Shown: piece after piece, positions 1 to 8,055 of the stretch
Layout of the letters: every line of letters starts with the position of its first letter
Position numbering within the stretch: the first letter of the stretch is position 1
Origin: CAYSDL01 sp964429875
GTDB taxonomy: Bacteria > Fidelibacterota > Marinisomatia > SCGC-AAA003-L08 > D37C17
NCBI GenBank assembly: GCA_964429875.1
Contig: CAYSDL010000011.1
Span: 1 to 41,994 of the forward strand
Length of the DNA: 41,994 bases
Direction: 5' to 3'
Notes under the pieces: generated by a model
Databases searched by the model: none
Told to the model about the DNA's origin: nothing
What the model saw: the letters and a program-made list of their open reading frames with translations, nothing else
Made by a program: the position numbers and the translations under genes

Positions 1-63
1 GAAAATAAGTATTTTTTGTTAAAAATAACAAGCAGACTTACAATATGTTACATGGAATAAGAA

Positions 64-3000
64 TTATTTCAGAAGCAACATTTTTTGTGTTGAAATATTA
101 TCATTCGATATCAAAGAATAAATATACATTCCTGATGCAACAGTATTCCCTAAATCATCTTTACTATCCCATGTAAATGCATGCACTCCTTTATTGAAAT
201 ATCCACTGGCTAATTCTTTTATTTTTCTTCCATTTATATCAAAAATTAAAAGATCTATATTTTCAGAAGCACCTAACTCAAATTCTATTTGAGTTGTTGG
301 ATTAAATGGATTAGGATAGTTTTGCTTCAAAACAAAAGTATGAGGATATAAAATATCATCATCATAAAGAATTTCAATTGGATTATTATTACTATTTGAT
401 ATTATTGAATCAATAATTGTAAAATCTTGATTTGAATTAAATATTTGGTGTTGCCCTTTTGATATATAATTTCCTGTCAGACTGTATATTACAATATAAT
501 GAATATCATTTACCTTATTGTAGGCAATGTCCATACCTAACTTATTATTAATAATAAGTTCATCAACTTCTGATTGAATTATAAATTGTGCGCCTTTAAT
601 CATACCTTCTGACACAAGAGTTAAATTATTATTATTTATTGATAAAACTGTATTTTCAATAGGTTCAATGCCATCATTTATAACTTCAAATCTATCATAT
701 AAAATGTAATTAACTACAGCTAAAACATCCAGAACATTCACACTTCCATCAACATTAACATCAGATGCACATAATTCACTTTCACTTGGAGAAGCTCCAA
801 AATTAATAATAATATTAACCTGTCTAATAATATCTGTGACATCAATATTTCCATCGCTATTAACATCTCCAATAGAACATTCTGATGGCTGTCCAATTAT
901 TGCTTCATAAAATAAATTTGCCTGTTGTACACAATCTCCTTCACAAGGAGCGGTCGTACTATAACCCCAACTGATATTAAAATCAACTTCGGAATAATTT
1001 AATGGAATAAAATTATCTGCAATTACATAAAACATCCCCTGATATATAGTCTCAGCATCAATACCATAAAATGTATTAGAATTATCATTACTTAAAATTG
1101 TAACAAATGAATTGTCCGTTGTTATAACAGCTCCTGGATACCATCCAAAACCAGCAGATCCAGAATTAGCTAAATCAACAAAGATTGTTGCTTCTTCTCC
1201 CGGGGACCATATTCCATCCATATTTTCGTCTACAATTACTGGGTTTAATACTTCAAAAACTGGAGCTTGAGCAATTATTGAAAACTCTAAATTCCAAAAA
1301 TCTTCTCCATCTTCAATGCTTATATTAAAATCAATCTCATCCTGATCTGGAATACTATGCAATACACTAAAGCTAATTGGCGTTTCAATTGTAGCTGTTT
1401 GGCCAGCGATAGCATACGCTATCATTGAATTTGAATTATTCATAATAATATGTTCATTATCAGTTGTAACAACTACATTTAATGCGTTTGTATTATCAAC
1501 GCCAACATTAGAAACAGTAATATTAAGTTCTATTTCATCACCATAATCAACGGTATCATCATCTCCATTTCCAATAATATCATAATTATCAAATAATAAA
1601 TAAGCACCCTCTGGTGCTATAATTGACATAGTTTCTTGATATGGATATTTATTAAATGCTGAGATAACAAGATCTACATCACCTGGTACAACTGTAACTT
1701 CTGTCAAGTCTAAAATAGCAACACCTCCAACAGACTGAGCATAACTTTTAAGCACGCCATCAATAGATAGTGCAGCTAATGCTCCCTCAACTCCTACATC
1801 TACAACCAATTCACTTTGACCTACCATAAGAACATTATCAAAGGAAATATCTAATTCTTCTGGTGCATCTGTTCTAATCATCAACGATGGATCTCCAAAT
1901 AATGTCCAATATTTTGTTTCATTGATACCCCCACTTCCCTGCGCTTCATTCATATGCATACAACCATTAACAGCAATACCACCATAGGATCTTGTTATAT
2001 TCCCCTCATATGATTCAGATAAAATAGCATTCATTGCCCATTGCCCATGCATAGGAGGCGTCCAGGATTGACTTATTGTTGAACCCAAATGGCCTATTGC
2101 TCCAGTTGGGTTCCCATCGCTATCTGTAGCTCTCATCCAAGCTTCACAGAAACATTCAGAATAATCATTAAACTGGCCAGGATTACACCCAACAGTAAAA
2201 ATAAAAGGTAATTTATTTGCATTAGTAAGCCCATTAACATCATTAACACCTAATGGTGCACCATTTCCCCATCCTGTTGGGCCTGCATGCCCTGTGTAGT
2301 TAATAATACCTACACCATCATTTATAGCAGAGACACCCTGTGAAACGCTGCCACTTCCATCATAGAGTCCTGTATAGTCAGTATATGTAAATTCTGATAA
2401 AAAATCATTCCACAATAAATCATTAAATTGTGCATCTGTCAAGCCACCATAACCTGGCCCCTGTGTTGAGGCTACACCTAAAGCCTGATTAAAATGTTCA
2501 ATATTTGCGCTTGGATCTTGCTCATACTGTAAAGTTCTCTCAACTTGAGTAATTAATTCTGATGGATTATTTGCAGAAAATCGCCCTACTATAATTTCAG
2601 AAAAAGAGTCATTCCCTTCAATAAAACCAAATGTAGGATCAGATGCTGAACCACTAACCATATGAGTTGGCATTTGATTAATATCTCCTACTAGTAATAA
2701 ATAGGTAAGACCATTGTCATAGTAATAATTATCAATATAATCCTGCATATCATTTGCTGTATTCCCTATACTATTCAGTCCAACAATCTCAGTAGGAATA
2801 CCTTTCTTGTTTTTCCATTCTACAAATGGTGCCATTTCATCGATAAAATCATCATACGTAATGATAAGCATATTACCTAAATCATCAATATAATCAAATC
2901 TAGTATCAGAGTTGTAATTGATAAACAAATTCTGATAAATATTTTTGAATTCTGAGGATTGTTTTAAATAATTATTATTCTGTCTTATTAACTTATTTTT

Positions 3001-3606
3001 ATTACTACTAATAATTTTATTTGTAGATTCAATTTCTAACGTCATCTTAGTATATACTCTTAAAGTTTTTGTCATTGGGTTATATTGAAATGGATATATA
3101 ACTACTCCCTGCCCTCTAAGATCTCTTAAAATATATGGATCTCTCATTTCGACTAAATTTTCAGGATAAAATTTATTTTCTTTATAAATTTCACTAAATG
3201 AATAAGGAATAGTAGATGGGTCAATTTCTCTAGAAAAATTTCCTTTTGAAGGGAGTATGTTAATATCATGTACTTCTTCAAATTCAAAATCAGACACAAA
3301 TACTTCCATCCATTTATCATCAGGGATAATTATTGAGGTATTTAATTTAGGTAAGTTTGGGGCTCCCTTTTCAAGCATAGGACTCCCTTTATCAACTTCT
3401 ATTGTATAATAACCTTTTTTATTTATATCTTCAATCAATTCATAACTATCAATATTGATTTCGATTGATGAATTGTATATGTCAGAATTTAAAAGTTCAA
3501 TTCTTGAACCATTTTCATTACTATAAAAGTTATTTACATGATTATTTTCAGCTAACCATAAGAATGAAAGAAGCAATAAAGATAAGCATAGATTTTTTTT
3601 CACCAT
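64..3606 (-). CDS. Secreted C25 (gingipain-like) cysteine protease with dockerin-like module and T9SS sorting domain
   Basis: This 1180-residue exported protein has an N-terminal signal peptide and a long propeptide-like region. The peptidase C25 core follows, with the likely catalytic His in G-H-A-G (about residue 440) and Cys in V-G-C-N-P-G-Q-F (about residue 474), close to the 33-residue spacing known in gingipains. Beta-sandwich regions come next, then a dockerin type I-like pair of D-x-N-x-D-G calcium loops around residues 905-975. The C-terminus is a T9SS type A sorting domain starting at the N-Y-P-N-P-F-N-P motif and ending in MLLLK. In T9SS bacteria such proteins cross the outer membrane and are released or anchored. 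GAGGA precedes the ATG at good spacing. It probably degrades extracellular protein; the substrate is unknown. The family call is firm. Confidence 0.92.
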   Translation of the reverse strand: MVKKNLCLSLLLLSFLWLAENNHVNNFYSNENGSRIELLNSDIYNSSIEINIDSYELIEDINKKGYYTIEVDKGSPMLEKGAPNLPKLNTSIIIPDDKWMEVFVSDFEFEEVHDINILPSKGNFSREIDPSTIPYSFSEIYKENKFYPENLVEMRDPYILRDLRGQGVVIYPFQYNPMTKTLRVYTKMTLEIESTNKIISSNKNKLIRQNNNYLKQSSEFKNIYQNLFINYNSDTRFDYIDDLGNMLIITYDDFIDEMAPFVEWKNKKGIPTEIVGLNSIGNTANDMQDYIDNYYYDNGLTYLLLVGDINQMPTHMVSGSASDPTFGFIEGNDSFSEIIVGRFSANNPSELITQVERTLQYEQDPSANIEHFNQALGVASTQGPGYGGLTDAQFNDLLWNDFLSEFTYTDYTGLYDGSGSVSQGVSAINDGVGIINYTGHAGPTGWGNGAPLGVNDVNGLTNANKLPFIFTVGCNPGQFNDYSECFCEAWMRATDSDGNPTGAIGHLGSTISQSWTPPMHGQWAMNAILSESYEGNITRSYGGIAVNGCMHMNEAQGSGGINETKYWTLFGDPSLMIRTDAPEELDISFDNVLMVGQSELVVDVGVEGALAALSIDGVLKSYAQSVGGVAILDLTEVTVVPGDVDLVISAFNKYPYQETMSIIAPEGAYLLFDNYDIIGNGDDDTVDYGDEIELNITVSNVGVDNTNALNVVVTTDNEHIIMNNSNSMIAYAIAGQTATIETPISFSVLHSIPDQDEIDFNISIEDGEDFWNLEFSIIAQAPVFEVLNPVIVDENMDGIWSPGEEATIFVDLANSGSAGFGWYPGAVITTDNSFVTILSNDNSNTFYGIDAETIYQGMFYVIADNFIPLNYSEVDFNISWGYSTTAPCEGDCVQQANLFYEAIIGQPSECSIGDVNSDGNIDVTDIIRQVNIIINFGASPSESELCASDVNVDGSVNVLDVLAVVNYILYDRFEVINDGIEPIENTVLSINNNNLTLVSEGMIKGAQFIIQSEVDELIINNKLGMDIAYNKVNDIHYIVIYSLTGNYISKGQHQIFNSNQDFTIIDSIISNSNNNPIEILYDDDILYPHTFVLKQNYPNPFNPTTQIEFELGASENIDLLIFDINGRKIKELASGYFNKGVHAFTWDSKDDLGNTVASGMYIYSLISNDNISTQKMLLLK

Positions 3607-3688
3607 TTTTTCCTCAGTTAATTAGTTATTAATAAATTACATAATAATATATCATTTACAATGAGATATATATCACACTTACAAGATG

Positions 3689-5632
3689 TTACACAGAATT
3701 ATTTAAAATGACATTAACAATATAAATAACGTCAACAATATTCACTTCACCATCAACATTTACATCCAGATAGAAAAAACTAAGATTAGAATAATCATCA
3801 AACAATATACATTCAATAAGAATAATTATATCAAAAATATTAACAATATCATCTGAGTTTAAATCACCAATAGAATTAGATTCAAAAGGAATAAAATACA
3901 TACCTCCAGTTGATACTCCTGCCATCAATCCAGTTATATCATTAGATAAATATATAACTGGCGATACATTATAGCCAATTTTAGGGATTTCTAAATCATC
4001 AGTCACTATATACTCAGGATTTATGAAGGATCCAATATTTTCATAATAAATAATTCCTTCATCTCCAGTACCAACAAATAAATCTAAATCATTATCAAGG
4101 TCATAATCATAAAATTTTGGATTCGACCTATAATTAACATTTATATCATGATAATTGTTTGTGATTAATTGAAAATCATAGTTAAACTTATCTCCAACAT
4201 TTTCATAATAGAAAATAGATCCTGTCATATTCCCAACTATAAGATCAAGGTCCTCATCATTATCTATATCAATTAATGATGGGACGCTATATCCAGAAAG
4301 ATCAATATTACTTATATTTTCAGAATATAGATATTCATGAGAGTATTTATTACCAATATTTTCGTAATACTCAACATTCCCATTAAAGTTTCCAATAAAA
4401 AGATCATAATCTTCATCAAAATCAATATCTGCAAAAAATGGAGCTAAATTATGTCCAACATCATCATTTAAAAGATCATCATCTTCCAATGACCAAATAG
4501 GCTCACCTTGTTCATCTATACCAATATTATTAAACATTTTTACTTTTCCTGTCCATGGAACAGATGTTGGATCAAAATCTGTGCCTATAAACAGATCAGA
4601 ATCTCCATCTGAATCTATATCACAAAAAACAGGATTTATATCAGATAATACATCTAATGATTCTATGAAATTTGATGTAGTATATAAAAAATCATTTTGC
4701 ATCTCATATAAAATAAAATTATTAATTAATTGATATCCGTATGCTCCAGATAATACAGTAACAAAAAGATCTTTGTCTCCATCTTTATCTATATCTGAGA
4801 ATGATGGCATATTCAGACCAGCAGTTAAAACAGGATCATTAAGAGGAAATTGTTGTACAATATTTTCTATATTCATATTTGGATTATTAATATCACCTAC
4901 ATTCCAAATGACATATAAACTTTGCTGAAAATAATCGCCCCATGTTAGATCAAGGTCATTATCATTGTCAAGATCAATAAAAGTAATAGCGCTAGCTCCA
5001 TGTCTTTGTTCACGTGAAGAACCAACAATATAAATTTCTTCCCAATAATTTGTTGAAAACTCAAATAATGGAATATTATTTTCAAAACCTATATTTTCAT
5101 AAAATGTTACTGTACCGACAGCATTACCAGTAAAAAAATCTAAATCATTATCATTATCGATATCTGCAAATGTAGGAACCATTACAGCATCACTGTTAAT
5201 AGGTTCTCCATTATTATCAATGATATTATCTAATAATGCTAGATCATTCAATTCATTAGAATAGTACAACATGTTATTTAAATTATTTGGATCTTGAGTT
5301 ATTAAATCAATATCACCATCATTATCAAAATCTCCAAAATAAAACCAAGAAATATTTGAAATGTCCTTAAAAGATGTAGTAATTAAATTAAAATCATAGT
5401 TTATATCACTATTGTTTTTAAAATACTTAATTCTCCCATCCTCATCAAGTAAAAATAAATCATCATCACTATCATTGTCCCAATCAACCCACTGAACCCT
5501 AGGTTTATTCATACCACCTAAAAATGGTTCTTCTATGATTTGTTCACCTATTATAAAAGAAGAGAATTCAGTAAATAAATTCAGTGAAAAAGAAAAAGAA
5601 AAAATGATTATTATATAAAGAGATTTTTTCAT
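3689..5632 (-). CDS. Secreted FG-GAP/VCBS-repeat protein with C-terminal dockerin-like module
   Basis: This 647-residue protein has a hydrophobic signal peptide and many repeats of the type F-x-D-I-D-x-D-x-D-x-D-L-F-x-G, alternating with Y-Y-E-N-I-G strands. Such repeats form FG-GAP/VCBS beta-propeller blades with acidic calcium-binding loops. The last 60 or so residues are a dockerin-like pair (G-D-L-N-S-D-D-I-V-N and D-V-N-V-D-G-E-V-N). No T9SS sorting domain is visible, so the export route after Sec is open. A TTG codon lies directly before the ATG used here. The ATG is preferred because it forms a TGATG one-base overlap with the stop of the upstream cytochrome gene, indicating translational coupling. 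No enzymatic motif is visible; adhesion or scaffolding is inference. Confidence 0.85.
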   Translation of the reverse strand: MKKSLYIIIIFSFSFSLNLFTEFSSFIIGEQIIEEPFLGGMNKPRVQWVDWDNDSDDDLFLLDEDGRIKYFKNNSDINYDFNLITTSFKDISNISWFYFGDFDNDGDIDLITQDPNNLNNMLYYSNELNDLALLDNIIDNNGEPINSDAVMVPTFADIDNDNDLDFFTGNAVGTVTFYENIGFENNIPLFEFSTNYWEEIYIVGSSREQRHGASAITFIDLDNDNDLDLTWGDYFQQSLYVIWNVGDINNPNMNIENIVQQFPLNDPVLTAGLNMPSFSDIDKDGDKDLFVTVLSGAYGYQLINNFILYEMQNDFLYTTSNFIESLDVLSDINPVFCDIDSDGDSDLFIGTDFDPTSVPWTGKVKMFNNIGIDEQGEPIWSLEDDDLLNDDVGHNLAPFFADIDFDEDYDLFIGNFNGNVEYYENIGNKYSHEYLYSENISNIDLSGYSVPSLIDIDNDEDLDLIVGNMTGSIFYYENVGDKFNYDFQLITNNYHDINVNYRSNPKFYDYDLDNDLDLFVGTGDEGIIYYENIGSFINPEYIVTDDLEIPKIGYNVSPVIYLSNDITGLMAGVSTGGMYFIPFESNSIGDLNSDDIVNIFDIIILIECILFDDYSNLSFFYLDVNVDGEVNIVDVIYIVNVILNNSV

Positions 5633-7413
5633 CAATCAATATTTACTGTAGCATTAATTGTATCAATTTCAAAAATTGGCAAATTATTCATGAATTCTGG
5701 ATGATGATTTAATATGAAACTTGGTTTAAACGGTCTAAATAATAATCGAGCAGATATAAAAATTTCATTTTCAGAATTAGATGGGATATATATGTTATAG
5801 CCTTTCCAACGTTCCTGATATGCTAATAAACTATAATTTGCCAAACTATCTATTTCAGTAATATTATTAGTCAACTCTCCATTTTGATCATACATCGTTG
5901 ATGTGAATAATAAGAGATCTTCATTCATTTGGGGATCTAAAGGCTCATTACTTTGTACACCTCCAGAAGAAAAAATGATTTGGCCTTCATTATACACAAT
6001 TAATTCCAACCATACTTCTCTATTAAATGATGTTCCCGAAGGCAAACTATGTGCAGTTAAACTTTTTACAGAAATTGGGATATACAAAGAATCTCCAGGT
6101 GAAACTGAATGAGACAATGAATCATCATCTATAACAAAAGCAATCTCTGCTGCACTTGACAATAAATTAGAGACATCATCAAATAAAGGATTTTCAGAAA
6201 TTGGAATTTCTAAATCCATATCTACGCCGATAAATCTATGATCATGATAACCATTTTCTTTTACAGGCATGTGACATTCTTGGCAAGAGACACCACCAAA
6301 CATTGAAAAACCAGGAATTCTATTCCATTCAGTAAATGTAATTTCGGCTTCTACATCATTTACAACTAGATCATGGCAAGGCAAACACATTTGAGATGTT
6401 TTATATGTAGGTAAGTAGTATGATGAATGAAAATCATTAGGCTCAGGATCTACTATAGGGCCAAATTTGATATTACCTAAGGGGTACATTTTATAATTAG
6501 CACTAGCTGCAATATTTTCTTGAGCATAAACAGTTTCACTAATTCCAGTTACTGTATGGCATACATCACAACCAATACCTTCTTTTAATACTTGATCTAT
6601 GTTTGCTGATTGCATTGTCTCTGTATTATTATAATTAGATAAATCAGTACCCGTTAAATAAGACACAGGGTTATGACACTGCATACAAAACCTTTCACCA
6701 GTTACGGGATGCAATTCATTTGATTGATTTTTATATGAAAAAAAAAGAGGACTTTTCATAGAATATGAATGCATTGAAGATGACCATTCATTGTAATGAT
6801 CAGAATGGCAATCAGCACATTGGTCAGACGATTTAAAATCTGAAACATCAAACTCTGTATTCAAAATGTTACCATTTTGATCCAATTGGTATTTTTTATA
6901 TGGCAATTCATAATTATACTGTTGCCCCATCAATTCACATCCAGTAAAATCTTTAACACCAACCCAAAAATAATTTTGTTCATTTAATTCAAAATTCTCA
7001 ATTTCTAAAAAAGTTTCATTTATATTGTTTGTTGAATGCAATAAAACCACATTATTATCAATAAAGTTAGAATAATATAGATTATAAGATACAAAACCGT
7101 AATCTATTGATAAATCCCATGATACTTGAAGTTGTTCAAAATCAAAGTGAACATTTGTTATCTGTATACTTTGAGGGAAAATATCTAGAATTCTTTCAAT
7201 TAATATAATTATATCATAAATATTAATTAGTTCATCAAAATTTAAATCTATGTACTGATTCTCAATTGATTGATTTTCAAAAATTACATCAATAACGATA
7301 ATTACATCTAAAATATCTAAAAAATTATCCTGGTTTGCATCACCATATTCATAATCACATTGACAGTATATCAGTGATAAAATAGTCACAATATATATTA
7401 AGGCATTTTTCAT
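5632..7413 (-). CDS. Exported five-haem cytochrome c with N-terminal dockerin-like module
   Basis: This 593-residue protein begins with a signal peptide, then a dockerin-like module (residues about 18-78) and a fibronectin-like beta segment. The haem region has five CxxCH motifs between about residues 199 and 381: CADCH, CMQCH, CDVCH, CLPCH and CQECH. The layout resembles the cytochrome c554/NapC-like multihaem families. A C-terminal beta domain (H-S-L-P-S-G-T-S-F-N-R-E) follows, of the kind seen after such haem domains. The protein should sit outside the inner membrane and carry electrons; partner and direction cannot be read from sequence. It is the first gene of a coupled pair with the FG-GAP gene. 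The N-terminal placement of the dockerin-like module is unusual. Confidence 0.85.
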   Translation of the reverse strand: MKNALIYIVTILSLIYCQCDYEYGDANQDNFLDILDVIIVIDVIFENQSIENQYIDLNFDELINIYDIIILIERILDIFPQSIQITNVHFDFEQLQVSWDLSIDYGFVSYNLYYSNFIDNNVVLLHSTNNINETFLEIENFELNEQNYFWVGVKDFTGCELMGQQYNYELPYKKYQLDQNGNILNTEFDVSDFKSSDQCADCHSDHYNEWSSSMHSYSMKSPLFFSYKNQSNELHPVTGERFCMQCHNPVSYLTGTDLSNYNNTETMQSANIDQVLKEGIGCDVCHTVTGISETVYAQENIAASANYKMYPLGNIKFGPIVDPEPNDFHSSYYLPTYKTSQMCLPCHDLVVNDVEAEITFTEWNRIPGFSMFGGVSCQECHMPVKENGYHDHRFIGVDMDLEIPISENPLFDDVSNLLSSAAEIAFVIDDDSLSHSVSPGDSLYIPISVKSLTAHSLPSGTSFNREVWLELIVYNEGQIIFSSGGVQSNEPLDPQMNEDLLLFTSTMYDQNGELTNNITEIDSLANYSLLAYQERWKGYNIYIPSNSENEIFISARLLFRPFKPSFILNHHPEFMNNLPIFEIDTINATVNID

Positions 7414-7478
7414 CTTTTTATTTACAATTTACTAAATAGTAATTTCAAAATATATAATTGATACAAAGTGAAACAATA

Positions 7479-7958
7479 CTAACAAGCTTTAACTGAGAGT
7501 GTTAATGAAAATTTAGCTACAGGATTTTCTCCTAATTTACTTGGAACATAGGCTATAACATCTATTGACTCATTAACTCTTATTTTTTCTTTTATAACTG
7601 TACTTATCATCTTATTAATTTTTTCACCTTCATTACAGATAAAATGAACATCGCCTTCTGCTCTTTTAATAAATTCAGCATGGAGATCTTTAAATATAGG
7701 GACTATTTTTATTTTTGATTTATTAATTAAACTCAATGCTAATAATGCACTGCAAAGATCAGCCCCTACAGCTAATGCTCCTATGTACATACTTCCAACA
7801 TGATTTTTATTTCGTCTAAGCAGAGGTATTTTGAGTGTTACAGAATTATCTGATAGTTGTATTACTTTAGGTCTACAATAGAATATTAAAGGAACTTTAG
7901 TAAGACCAAAATATTTGATAAAAAGATTAGTTTTAAATTTTTGTGATAGAAATCTCAA
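7479..7958 (-). CDS. DUF4442 hotdog-fold protein (thioesterase-like)
   Basis: This 159-residue cytoplasmic protein has the N-H-V-G-S-M-Y-I-G-A-L-A-V-G-A-D stretch (about residues 52-67) that marks the hotdog fold of DUF4442 proteins, relatives of PaaI-type acyl-CoA thioesterases. No other domain is present. The frame has no ATG near its 5' end. The start is therefore taken as TTG at 7958; an ATG at 7966 is in another frame and stops at once. It is divergently transcribed from the C10 protease gene, with 97 bases between the two chosen starts that must hold both promoters. Acyl-thioester hydrolysis is the likely activity by family; the substrate is unknown. Confidence 0.75.
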   Translation of the reverse strand: MRFLSQKFKTNLFIKYFGLTKVPLIFYCRPKVIQLSDNSVTLKIPLLRRNKNHVGSMYIGALAVGADLCSALLALSLINKSKIKIVPIFKDLHAEFIKRAEGDVHFICNEGEKINKMISTVIKEKIRVNESIDVIAYVPSKLGENPVAKFSLTLSVKAC

Positions 7959-8055
7959 ATTGTCATCTTTCTTTATGTTATAATTAGTTACAAAATATAA
8001 TAGATATAATTTATTATATTTTATGTAATGAAATTATAATTATTGAAGGATGACA

